A DNA stretch of 64,000 nt from Hydrangea macrophylla (Eukaryota > Streptophyta > Magnoliopsida > Cornales > Hydrangeaceae). The stretch spans positions 117,824,458-117,888,457 of the forward strand of contig CM066994.1 of NCBI GenBank assembly GCA_033977485.1. The letters are read 5' to 3'. Made by a program: the position numbers and the translations under genes. Under the pieces are notes generated by a model that saw only the letters and a list, made by a program, of their open reading frames with translations, ran no database searches and was not told the origin of the DNA. This document shows, one piece after another, positions 33,670 to 44,407 of this stretch (positions are counted from its first letter, which is position 1; each line of letters begins with the position of its first letter).

Positions 33670-34480
33670 TAAGAGTTGTTTGAACTTTGATAAAGGTTAT
33701 TTGGACTTTGCAAAGAAATGTGTCAAATTGAAAAAATATTAAGCATCATTATGTTGTACCTTATGAAATAAATGTTATACACAACTAAATAAAATTCAAG
33801 TTTGTAAAAAAAAAAAAAAGTAAATGGTATGTTTGGACTTTCCTAAGTATTGTTTGGACTTTGATAAATGTTGTTTAGACTTTGTAAAGAAATATGCCAA
33901 ATTTACAAAATACTAAGCATCACTATATTGTACCTTATGGAATAAATGTCGTACACAACTAAATAAAATTCAAGTTTGTAAAAAAAAAATTAAAAAAAAA
34001 AGTAAATGGTAAGTTTGGACTTTCTTAAGGATTGTTTAGACTTTGATAAAGGTTGTTTGGACTTTGCAAAGAAACGAGTCAAATTTGTAAAATACTAAGC
34101 ATCATTATATTGTACCTTATGGAATAAATGTTGTACACAACTAAATAACATTCAAATTGTTAAAAAATAATAATAATAAATAAATAGCATGTTTGGACTT
34201 TCCTACGGGTTGTTTGGACTTTGATAAAAGTGATTGGACTTTGCAAAGAAATGTGCCAAATTTGCAAAATACTAAGCATCACTATGTTGTACCTAATGGA
34301 ATAGATATTGTGGACAACCAACTAAAGTTCAACTATCAACCATAGACTGAAAAACGTACAAGAATTTTTTTAAGGTTTGCTTTTATTATGGTTGTTGCAT
34401 CAAGCACCATTTAATAAGCCAACATCCAACTTTGGAGGCAAAGCTTGGACTTTCTTAAGAGAAATCTGAAGAATGATGTT
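33670..34480. repeat. Tandem repeat, about 180-bp unit, built on a 21-bp minisatellite
   Basis: Four copies of a unit that opens with three 21-bp repeats (TTTGGACTTTCCTAAGTATTG, TTTGGACTTTGATAAATGTTG and a third). It continues with AATACTAAGCATCA, TTGTACCTTATGGAATAAAT and a poly-A stretch. A last degenerate TTGGACTTTCTTAAG lies at about 34447. The TTTGGACTTT core is the reverse complement of the AAAGTCCAAA core of the blocks at 35090 and 41795. Confidence 0.85.
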
Positions 34481-35089
34481 GAATGGATAAACATTTAACT
34501 TTCACCCTCTCTCTCATTTCCACTACATCTTTGATTTTTTTTAGTTTTACCTCACAAACATATACAAATTTTATTTCATTTCAACTCTAGTTCAAGATAG
34601 AATACCATTCAAGTGAAGTTCTAATTGACTCAAGTGAAGTTCTAATTTGAGAAGACATACATATCTTCATTTTACAGGTATTTTACAACTACTGTGAATA
34701 AATTTGTTATACAAAATATTGTTACGAGTAATGCACGTCAGTGAAAGAATTAGAACATTATTCAATCAAAAGTACTTTAAATATATTAACTAAAATAACT
34801 TTAACTAGAATAACTTTCAATTATTTCTTTACTTTATGTACTATATCTTGTATTTTTATATAGATGGGTTTGGATGCAGTGAAGAGAATGTAAAATAATA
34901 ATAACTTAAAGATAGCAACACAAACACAACATAAATAAGTAGATGGCATCAATAGAAAATTAGATTGCCAAAGTATTCATGGGTCTTGAAGAAAATAAGG
35001 CAGACAAATTGTCATAGTATTCATGGAAACACAGATGTTCAATGAATGTCTCGAAGCATCTGTTTTGTGCATTGATTATTGTCGACGTT
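34481..35089. other. AT-rich spacer
   Basis: No gene or repeat structure recognised. Confidence 0.6.
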
Positions 35090-35970
35090 ATATGGATTTT
35101 GCAATAGATTCTTAAGAAAGTCTAAATGTTTCTTAAGAAAGTTCAAATGTTCCTTACAACAGTCCAAATGGTTCTGAAGAAAGTCCAAATGTTTCTTACT
35201 AAGGTCCTGTTTCTTAAGAAAATCTAAATCTTCGTTACTAAAGTCTAAATATTTCTTAAGAAAATCCAAATGCTCCATATTAAAGTCCAAATGCTTCTTA
35301 ATAAAGTCCAAATATTTTTGAAGAAAGTCTAAATGTTGCTGCAGAAAGTCCAAATGTTCCTAAAATCCAAACGTTGCTGAATAAAGTCCAAATGTTATAT
35401 AAGAAAATCCAAATGTTCTTTACTAAGGTACAAATGTTTCTTTAAAAAGTCTAAATATTCCTTACTAAGGTCCAAATGTTTCTTAAGAAAGTTCAAATGT
35501 TTCTTAATAAAGTCTATATGTTACTTAAGAAAATCCGAATGTTTCTTATTAAAGTCCAAATGTTGCTGAAGAAAGTCCAAATGTTCATTGCTAAGGTCCA
35601 AATGTTTTTTAAAAAAGTTCAAATGTTCCTTACTAAAATCCAAATGTTTCTTAAGAAATTCCATATGTTACTTAAGAAAATCCAAATGTTTCTTACTAAA
35701 GTCCAAATGTTGTTGAAGATAGTCCAAATACTTCTTAAGAAAGTCCAAATGTTCTCTACTAAGGTCCAAATATTTCTTAGGACAGGACAGTCCAAATATT
35801 TCTTAAGAAAATCCAAATGTTCTTTACTAAGGTCCAAATGTTCCTTATAATTTATTTAAGCGATTGCTTAAGAAAGCCCAAATAGATATTACTTGAGAAA
35901 GTACAAACAGTTCTTTCATAAAGTCCAAAGCATCCTTAGAATCCATAATTTCCTTAATAAGGTACAGATA
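35090..35970. repeat. 21-bp minisatellite block 2
   Basis: Roughly forty diverged copies of a 21-bp unit with core AAAGTCCAAATGTTTCTTAAG. Because 21 is a multiple of three, open frames arise on both strands: the minus strand reads heptads of the type HLDFLKK (35039-35353) and the plus strand VQMFLKK (35476-35850). These are by-products of the repeat. Confidence 0.93.
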
Positions 35971-36189
35971 CTATTTGAGAAAGTCCAAAGATTTCTAAGA
36001 AAATGTTCATTCGTACTTTCGCAGGATAACTTTGTGTAGAATAAGTAGAATAGCTTAGATTGAAGATAAAGAGCACAATACAAACTAGTGAAATGAATAA
36101 TACATAGTGCATTAAAAAGAAACACCTCAAAAAACTAAGCATCTCTGTAGAATAGAAGACAGCATATAATTTGTTGAAGGCAATCAATA

Positions 36190-36741
36190 AATTATTTCCA
36201 AAAATCACCATCAACGTCGTTGTCACTATAATCCGACAGCTCAGGGTCTGAAGCGAAATTTGGATTTTCTTCAGTCTTTGCAATAGCATCGGTGGGGTCG
36301 TAGTAATTCTTCTTTTCATCTTCAATCATGTGAAAATGCTTTAATCTGAGATTCATCTGATCCAGTTCTCGTGGTATACGTTTTATCATCTCATCGTTAT
36401 CCACATCAGGATTTTGCACCATGTCAGTAGAGTGAACTTTGGGTACTTGTAAACTATGCCAACGACAATAGATCTCGGGGTCACGCCTTCTGTTGACCAA
36501 GTTTGGCCATCTCAGTAAATGATCATTAAAAGATTGGGCTTCATCGATGAAACACATGCTCGTGACTTGATAGTGGCACATGGGTATTAATGGGTTCATT
36601 GACAAAAGGATGCTTTTCTCCATACCACATATGACCAGTATGATCTACGTAAGATCCAACTATTTGCCAGTGTAACGCTAAATAATTCCCCCTTCCTCTT
36701 CCTACACCTCTTCCCCTTCCTCTCCATGCACCTCTATTCAT
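36190..36741 (-). pseudogene. Unrecognised gene-like ORF with Gly/Arg-rich start, frameshifted
   Basis: ATG at 36739-36741 opens MNRGAWRGRGRGVGRGRGN, then ALHWQIVGSYVDHTGHMWYGEKHPFVNEPI. Near 36590 the sense appears to move to another frame, which reads FIDEAQSFNDHLLRWPNLVNR, DPEIYCRWHSLQVPKVHS, DEMIKRIPRELDQMNLRLKH and an acidic tail ending VDGDFWK, with a stop at 36192-36194. Composition is protein-like (mixed, no repeats), unlike the surrounding minisatellite. It lies between minisatellite block 2 and LTR D and may be the cargo or an internal gene of a DNA transposon. No known family could be named. Confidence 0.45.
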
Positions 36742-37466
36742 CGTAAAGTGATCTGAGTTAGTATAAAAGTAATCTTCCCATTCACCTTACTACTTTTTAT
36801 AGGGTGTAATTGGTTGTTTATATTGACCACAGACCAATGAACGTGCTTCACAAGTTTGATGGACGCATTCACAGGTGTAAAGTACGCCTTCTAAATTGGC
36901 AGTGAGAGGTGTTGTAACACCCATACTCGGAGAACGGGTTAATCATTGTGTTAATATGCATTAATTAGTATAATTAGTGTATAAATGGATTGAGGGGAGG
37001 CTTGGACTCGCCCATGTAAAAAGTGTTCAGAGAGGGACACTAGTTGGAAAAGTCCCCAGTGAGGTGGGACAGATATTGAAATGGAACCCAGCGAAGGGTA
37101 AATTAGTAATTTGCATTTTAAATAATTAAATGCATTTTATGTGATTACATGAATATTTGCTTACATGCTTTCATATTATATGTTAATGTATGTGTAGCAT
37201 TTGGAATTAGTTTGGACACCCAAATAAGGGTATAAATGAAAAAGATTTAAAATTAGTAGGTGCGATAGCAATTTCACAAAATATGTGGGACCCACGTTGG
37301 GACCCATACGGAACTTAGATAAACACTCATTAAATAATTGGGTAGTTAATGGAATGTTTGGGGGAGTTCATATGTAATACCCTGTATTTTGGTATATTAA
37401 TAAAGACCTGGTATTTCATTTTTATACTCGTATAAACTTTCTCTTCCTTTTGGTGAATTTCGATAC

Positions 37467-37700
37467 CAATCGATTGACATTTCTTCCCAATCGATTGACA
37501 CTTTTCTGATACCAATCGATTGATAAGTCATCCCAATCGATTTACATTCAACCGACTAAAAGTGATGACGTGTCATTATCCCAATCGATTGCCATTTTAT
37601 TCCAATCGATTGCCATTCATCTCAATCGATTGACATTGTTTCCAATCGATTGACTACAAATATCTGTTACCAATCGATTGACTGGTGTCTCAATCGATTG
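37467..37700. repeat. AATCGATTG palindrome array 1 in LTR E
   Basis: Ten occurrences in 234 bp (nine exact AATCGATTG, one AATCGATTT), usually preceded by CC or TC and followed by ACA or CCA. Spacing is about 15-45 bp. The core is a perfect palindrome, CAATCGATTG. Confidence 0.95.
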
Positions 37701-38179
37701 ACATAACCTGAGAAATGTTTTCTTCTTTCCTTCAGCTTTAAACGCGTGGCACTCCCTTATGCCTATATATATGTTCCATATTTATGGCCTTGGGTCATTT
37801 TGGGCAGTCATTAAGAGAGAGAGAAATATACATACTCTTGAGATATATATATATATATCTCTATATCTACACATATATACACACCCTCACACACACTCAC
37901 TGCCGTGGCAGCTGGGAGGAAGAAAGAGAGACAGAAAGAAGAAAGAAGAAGAAAAGAGGAGACAGAGAGGGAAGGCAGAGACAGATAGGAAGAAGAAGAG
38001 AAGAAGCTTGGAGGTTTCAAAGCTTTAAACACATCCAAACGCACCCTAGGTGAGTTCTAACTCACTTGGTCTCTTTATGTGATGTTTATGCAAGTTATTA
38101 CGATGTTTAGAGGGGTTAAATGCATGTAGTGCACGTTTATATATGCTGTTTTTACAATCTGCTGGAGAAGACGTAGTAC

Positions 38180-38338
38180 CAATCGATTGACATGATCTCA
38201 ATCGATTGAGATCAGTTGCATCCCAATCGATTGAATAGAATTTCAATCGATTGACATTATTCCAATCGATTGACATGTTTATCAATCGATTGACATAACT
38301 TTTGTTCCAATCGATTGAACTTTTGTTCCAATCGATTG
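38180..38338. repeat. AATCGATTG palindrome array 2 in LTR E
   Basis: Eight exact AATCGATTG words in 159 bp. Array 1 ends about 480 bp upstream; the segment between holds a TATATA stretch (about 37770 and 37844) and a (CA)/(GA)-rich part. Confidence 0.95.
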
Positions 38339-41206
38339 ACATGATCAGTACATGGTTTCCTTTGCCTGTTTATTATATAAGAGGTTTAGTTGTTCGATTT
38401 CTGATTCAGGAATTCCATTATGCGATTATGGGGTAGACAGGAGAAATGTGACACCAAAGATTTATGGATAATGAATAAAAAGTAATATGAAGACGTGGGT
38501 TGACGTGTTGTTTCTGATATGAGTTCGATATCCGTTTCTTTTAATCCGAGTAGTCAGGCCACATTGGGAATTATCATGTGTCGATGTAGAATGGAACGTA
38601 AGTAGGTTTGGTAAGTTCCGGGAATGGTACGTGGATGGATGATTGGTCATGATATGCTCTTAAAAGCGGTGAACCGAACCATGGTTCTTAAAAGCGGTGA
38701 GCTGGACCAAGAAGTCTTAAGATAGACTGGATGATCTATGATATGCTCTTAAAAGCGGTGAACCGGACCATGGTTCTTAAAAGCGGTGAGCTGGGATCAC
38801 TAGTAGATGACGTTAAGTCGTGGCAATAGATTGATATGCCTTGTTCGAAACGTTATATCCCTGAAATGCGGTGAACAGGACCATTGTTCTTAAAAGCTGG
38901 GGACAGACTGACGTGGAGTCCATGACATGCGGTGAACAGGACCATTGTTCTTAAAAGCGATGGACAGAATAAGGGTGTATCCCTAGAGTTAAACGATTGA
39001 GTCTGTTCATGACATCTGAATACGTTGAGTTCGGTATTTGAGTAATAAGACGATCAGGGTCAGTTTATAAGATGAATAGAAGAACAAGATAATGTTATTT
39101 TATAATAAGATGTTAACTCGTGTTTTTATAAGCTTGTGTTTACTTCAGATAACTGGTACCTCGTTAGTTTATGCTCACTCAGCTCTCAGTAAGCTGACGG
39201 CCTTTTATTGCCTGGACATTCCCCGTCCAGAATATCCTGTCCCTTATTCTGCAGGTAAGGACCAGTACCCTGACGACTATTATCCAGAGGAGGGCCCCAC
39301 CGATGACGATTACACCAGGAAGGATTATCCTTATGCCAGTTGAAGACTGAAGATGTTATAATTAGATTTAATTTCAGTTGTTCTGTTAAACTTTTGTTAA
39401 TGGGTACTTGGGCATTTGTTGTCTTCAGACCTGTTGTGATCCTGTGGACCATACTCTGATATTTTGTAATAGTTAGCACTGTGTGCTATTTTCAGTTGAT
39501 TACTGTTGCTTTTCTTTTGGACTAGTACTGCGTGGTGTGGATTATTAGTGACTTTCACCTGTCATTCCTTATGGACCCATAAAGGAAATTTATTTTCTCT
39601 ATTTATGCTGCTCCGGGGCGTGACATCATAATAAGAACTTAAGAAAATTCGGGGGTGTAAATGAAAAATGGGTAAAGTTGAGGTTAAAACACCTCATGCT
39701 TGTGAATGTATAGGTGTATGAGAGAGGGAGACTCTCATTTCTGCAGAAATTAAAAGAAAAGAAAAGAGAAATCACCGAGAGAGAAGACGGACCGTCGCCG
39801 ACGTCGAAATCTTGCCGTTCCGTCGCTGCCGTTCGTCGGATTTACGATCCGAGACCACTTTCGAACTCGTGGAGGTGAGACGATCATTTCTATACCCTTA
39901 ATTTCTGTTTAAATTGCTAGATTTTAGTAGCTCGTACTTAACGGTGAGACGTCATCTACCGAATTCTTGTAGGAATCTTGTTGGGGTTAGAAATTGAGGT
40001 TCAATTGGTGAAATTCAGCACTTCTCTAGCTTAATCTTGGGTAAAATCTGTGTATAAGGTGAGTTTTCTAGCTTAAAAAAATGATTGTGTTTAATGTGTT
40101 CAAGGCTTCAAGTGGTGTTAGAGATATTAATCCTTGTTTAGAAGCTATTATATTGTTGGATTGATAATTTTATATCAATTTTATGAGAATTATGTGTTGA
40201 TACATGTATATGTGCTTATATGTCTATGTAGTAGTCAATGAGCACCGGGGAAATGGTTCATTGTTGGGAGTAATAAGGGTGGTGAAGAGGAAGAATCCGA
40301 TAAATACGGAAGTCCAAGGAATAGAAGTGGCCACGGGACCAAGGGAGGTCTTCGGGTCTGAATGAACCATATAACCGGTGACTCGGCGACTACGGTTGTG
40401 TTTTTATGTGTTAATCATAGCATTGCATGTATTAAACATACAATCATGTTTAGAATGCTCACTAAGCAAATTGCTTAAGAAAATCGTTTTCCTATTTCTG
40501 TTGTGGTACATAACAACCACCGCAGGTACGGAGCAATACCCGGAGAGAAAGTGACGTGCTCGGGATTGGGAAAGAGATTTGGGTCTTGTAATTATGTTTA
40601 TAACTTATAATATCATATAACTTGTGGGTTAATATCCTTGACTTGTGAATTAAAGTCTTAACTTGTGGATGGGAGAGATGGGAGAGATGGGGGAGATTTG
40701 TGCCCCATGCTTGTAAACTTCCTTTGAACTTGTAAAATGATGTAAATTATGGTTCCTTTTATGTTGGTGTTTATACTTGGGTTGTTGGAAGTGAATTTGG
40801 ATCATAACTATGTATTTGGAAGTGAAAAAGTAGAACTAATGTGTAATATCTCTTATTTTGCTCAAGTACGGTGCAAGTAATGGGTTGATCATCTCGGCAA
40901 GTCCGGATGTGTCGCTAGTGTCTTGGACATGTTCCTTTAGTGCTCATAATGCTAGTTGTATCATTGGATCCATGTCTAGCAAGTTTCGTGTATTTTGGAT
41001 GAGAATAGAGTTTTAAAGTTGAAAAGTTTATGTTTGGATCAAATGGGATGAGTTTATGATCCATGCTTAACTTGAGTTTAAACATGTCTAGAAATGTGTT
41101 GGAGTTGATTTCCCAAAGTTTCATAATGTTTCCATGTGATTTGGTTATGTTTTGGTAAGTTAAAACTTGTTTTGACAGCACAAAAATTTAGCAGCAGAAT
41201 TGTGAA

Positions 41207-41316
41207 GGGATCGATCCGCGATTTATGAAGGGATCGATCCTCCCTTTTAAGGGAACATTCTGCGAGAGACTCATATAAATGGATCGATCCGCGATTTATG
41301 AAGGGATCAATCCGCC
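41207..41316. repeat. Palindromic word array (GGATCGATCC type) in LTR D
   Basis: Four words: GGGATCGATCCGCG, GGGATCGATCCTCC, TGGATCGATCCGCG and GGGATCAATCCGCC, two of them followed by ATTTATGAAG. They lie 291-400 bp before the LTR end, the same place as in LTR A. Confidence 0.85.
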
Positions 41317-41612
41317 TTGTAATTTTCACAACATGTCCGCTTTTACAGAAACATGCATAACTTTTTCTAGAGAACTCGGATTCACGCGCCGTTTGTTGCG
41401 TTGGAACCGGGACTCAAAAATCTAACTTTTGGTATAAAAATTTTACATACTTTCTTAATGACCATTTTGCCCTTGGGGGCTATTTTGTCACAATAGAGTT
41501 TTTTAAAGTGGTTTATTCACAACTTTCTTCTAGTTAATGTATATTTTGGGTGCGGTTACTCTTGTTACACGTGTCCTAATCCATCGGGGGTGGATTGGGG
41601 TGTGACAGGTGT

Positions 41613-41780
41613 AGACTAGTCACTGATTGAGCAGTGACTAGCCTTAATCAACAGGGCAGTAAAGACTAGTCACTAACTGAACAGTGACCACCCTTAATTA
41701 ATAGGGCGGTACAGACACGTCACTGACTGAGTGGTGACTAGCCTTAATCAATAGGGCGGAACAGACTAGTCACTGACATA
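41613..41780. repeat. Tandem repeat, about 53-bp unit with GACTAGTCAC
   Basis: Three to four copies of a unit containing AGACTAGTCACTGA, GTGACTAGCC, TTAATCAA and AGGGCGG. GACTAGTC is a palindrome and AGTCACTGA..CAGTGACT pairs as a stem. Confidence 0.88.
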
Positions 41781-41794
41781 TCAGAAATAATGAG

Positions 41795-42580
41795 TTAAGA
41801 AGTCTAAATGTTTCTTAAGAAAGTCCAAATAATCCCTATCAAGGTACAAATATTTCTTACAAAAGTCCAAATATATCTTAACAAAGTCCATATGTCACTT
41901 AGTAAAGTCCAAATATTTCTTTAAGAAAGTTCAAATTTTCTTGAAAGGTATAAAAATTTTCTTAAGAAAGTCCAAATGATCCTTATCAAGGTACAAAGAT
42001 AGGCAGTGTGCATTTAAAAAAAAAGTCCAATTATTCTTAAGAAAGTCCAAATGATCCTTATCATGGTATAAAGGTTCCTTACAAAAGTCTAAATATTTCT
42101 TAATAAAGTCTATATGTCCCTTAGTAAAGTCCAAATGTTTCTTTAAAAAGGTTCAAATTTTCTTCGAAAGGTACAAGAAGTTCCTTAAGAAAGTCCAAAT
42201 CATCCTTATCAAGGTACAAAGATAGGCAGTGTGCATTAAAAAAAAGTCCAAATGTTTCTCAAAAAGGTCCAAATGATCCTTATCAAGGTACAAAGTTTTC
42301 TTACAAAAATCCAAATATTTCTTAATAAAGTCCATAGGTCCCTTCGTAAAGTCCAAATATTTTTTAAGAAAGTTCAAATTTTCTTCGAAAGATACAAGAA
42401 GTTCCTTAAAAAAAAGTCCGAATGATCCTTATCAAGGTACAAAGATAGGCAGTGTGCATTAAAAAAAAGTCCAAATATTTCTTAAGAAAGTCCAAATGAT
42501 CCTTATCAAGATACCTTAAAAAAAGTCTAAATATTTCTTACTAAAGTCCATAGGCCCATTAGTAAAGTCCAAACTATCGA
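41795..42580. repeat. 21-bp minisatellite block 3 with higher-order repeat
   Basis: Diverged 21-bp units (AAAGTCCAAATGATCCTTATC and similar) are organised in a higher-order unit of about 222 bp, marked by ATAGGCAGTGTGCATT near 41999, 42221 and 42445. Orientation is the same as block 2. Frames here are repeat by-products. Confidence 0.9.
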
Positions 42581-42633
42581 AAAGTCCTTTAGTGAGCATT
42601 CAAAAACTGTCGACCAAGAGGGTACACAATTTT

Positions 42634-43845
42634 ACCAATCAAGGCACAAAAGTTATACACACAAGACTGTCCATTTAAACATCTACACTAAAATTCAAAT
42701 CAATGGAAGAAAATCACTGCTCTGCTCTTCTCCTTCATCAACCTGCACACAAGAACAATATTCAAATCAATGAAAGAAAATTGTTTGTTTATGTTCAAAA
42801 AAATTTCAATGTCAATCTATAGGGAAGAAGGACACATGAGAATGAGATGCCCAAAATCAAAGCTGCATGCATCTACTAAAGAAGAAGAAGAAGGTTTTGT
42901 GCATGACGACCAGATAGGAGTAACTGCGAATGCAAACCATATGAGCAATAAGAGCATAAATATGCATGATGCATCGCCAACACAGTTCCAATTCGACTTA
43001 AATAGCACATATGCTCAATTTATGCGGTAAAGTAGTGGAACTAGTGACCAAGAAAGCGAGGTCAACAGTTAACATACTATTCAATCAGTTTGTTTAATGT
43101 ACGTAATGCCCATCTAATACCCATTATTTCTATCTAATCGCAAGCACACAAGGATTACTCATGGGAATATAACCACCACCATCCAACATTTCCATTCATA
43201 TAATGATGTTGTTCTTGTATGCAAATGTTACCTCTATATGCTTCAACATCTTTTAATGCTTCTTTTCGAAGCACATTATAGTTTCATTGTATTAATTCTA
43301 GCAGAATCTTTCCCCTTGCTTGCCTTGAATCGAACTAAAAAGATTTGAACATGTCATTAGGAAGCACCTAGTAAATTTCTGAGGAACATATCATGTATGT
43401 GAGCTTGGATTAAAATGGTTGGGAATTGACTATGCATTGCCACGATTCAAATGCTTTTTGTGGTGTGTATAGCAACAACCACCAATTACAACTATTTCCT
43501 CATAACATATAATCTAAAACTGTAAAAAGATTAATTGCTGTAAATATAGACAAATGCAGTGACATTATCTATTTTCCTAAATTATCTCATTCAAAACGAT
43601 GAATTTATAGCGCAATGCTACGTAAACTAGTAATTGCCCATGCCCGTGGGCACGACGCAAAAAATAAAAGAGGTCTTGCCTTGATACAAAGACTGCTAGG
43701 AAAAGCTACATACACACAAAATAGAGACAAATGCTTAAAGAAACAAATTTAAAAATTCAGCAAAAAAATCAACCCAACAAAACTATGCAAATCAAGGCAC
43801 CAAAATTACACACACAACTGTCCATTCAAACAACATCTACACTAA
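42634..43845. repeat. Pair of direct repeats flanking a zinc-knuckle-like ORF
   Basis: About 60 bp near 42634-42690 (CAATCAAGGCACAAAAGTTA, ACTGTCCATTTAAACATCTAC) recurs near 43786-43845 (AAATCAAGGCACCAAAATTA, ACTGTCCATTCAAACAACATCTAC). The copies are about 1.15 kb apart in the same orientation and enclose the 42770-43030 ORF. The interior also holds a palindromic TGCCCATGCCCGTGGGCA near 43636. Confidence 0.65.
42770..43030 (+). pseudogene. Short ORF with zinc-knuckle-like end, possible transposase-derived fragment
   Basis: An 86-codon frame ends at TAA (43028-43030). It contains REEGHMRMRCPKSK, resembling the second half of a CCHC knuckle (His and Cys spaced five apart); the preceding Cys pair is absent. 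An acidic linker (KEEEEGF) and a C-terminal FDLNSTYAQFMR follow. Knuckles of this sort end Mutator-type and FAR1-related proteins, and that is the best guess. The start codon is not established; it may be the last exon of a decayed gene. Confidence 0.3.
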
Positions 43846-44218
43846 CAAGAATCACATGTATAATATAATAAAAAAAACAAGAACATGACTTTCAAGATTG
43901 AAAGCTCAGTGTTGGTTCTTTCCTCATACATGGCCTCGAAGATTACTGGGATTTGACCAAGGACCACGAAGAGCTTAAAGACATGCATGAAGAATGAAGC
44001 AATGAATTTGAACCATTACTTCATTTTTACACTACACATGCAACTCAGGATTAGATGTTACAATGTGGTCTCATAGTGTGACATTTTTAATTATTCGTTA
44101 AACATTATTAAGACTTGATGATTGTACAAACAAGCAACATTTGAAGCCCACAGGTATGTAAAGAAAAGTCTTAGGTATATTTTCTTAGGTACTTTTTGGA
44201 TACAATATATATAATTAG
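43846..44218. other. Intergenic spacer
   Basis: Nothing recognised. Confidence 0.6.
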
Positions 44219-44407
44219 AAAAGAGTAATGCTATGCTTCCCAAAATTCTATATCAAATGTGTTTCCCAAATAATGTGGCAGTGGGGTCAGATCTAATACA
44301 ATGGGACCAGTTGAATTTTGATTAGAAGTTGTTTACCTGACCCCACTGCCACATCACTTGAGAAGCACTTTTGGGATAGAAATTTGGGAAATTTAGCATT
44401 ACTCTTT
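44219..44407. mobile_element. MITE, about 189 bp
   Basis: Ends AAGAGTAATGCTA and TAGCATTACTCTT are inverted repeats. Inside, GTGGCAGTGGGGTCAG is mirrored by CTGACCCCACTGCCAC, so the element can fold into a long hairpin. The flanking TAGA on both sides may be a target duplication. Confidence 0.88.

Larger units (their letters stand above)
37373..39625 (+). mobile_element. Solo LTR E, nested in LTR D, different family
   Basis: It starts TGTAATACCC and ends GGGGCGTGACA, with a perfect 5-bp target duplication, tcata (37368-37372 and 39626-39630). 2253 bp. Besides the AATCGATTG arrays it has a repeated word GTTCTTAAAAGCGGTGA (38660-38960, several copies). A segment near 39186-39255 resembles an exon with a GTAAGG donor. 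Shared LTR motifs are few, so it belongs to a family apart from A, B and D. Confidence 0.92.
36913..41607 (+). mobile_element. Solo LTR D, gypsy type, interrupted by LTR E
   Basis: It starts TGTAACACCC and ends GGGGTGTGACA, with a perfect 5-bp target duplication, ggtgt (36908-36912 and 41608-41612). Without LTR E and its duplication it is about 2.44 kb. It shares the order of blocks with LTRs A and B: GGGAGGCTTGGACTCGCCC near the start, CCGCAGGTACGGAGCAA (40521), and the GTTGGAACCGGGACTCAA box (41400). It is inserted within the minisatellite region. Confidence 0.93.

Noticed and set aside
35476..35850. 124-codon heptad-repeat frame as a real gene
   Set aside because: The 21-bp repeat unit opens frames on both strands; there is no start context or non-repetitive domain.
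37467..37700. CRISPR-like array
   Set aside because: The repeated word is only about 10 bp, spacing is irregular, it lies in a plant LTR, and there are no cas genes.
43629..43680. Helitron 3' end (palindrome TGCCCATGCCCGTGGGCA)
   Set aside because: A hairpin is present but no CTRR terminus or 5' TC end could be placed.
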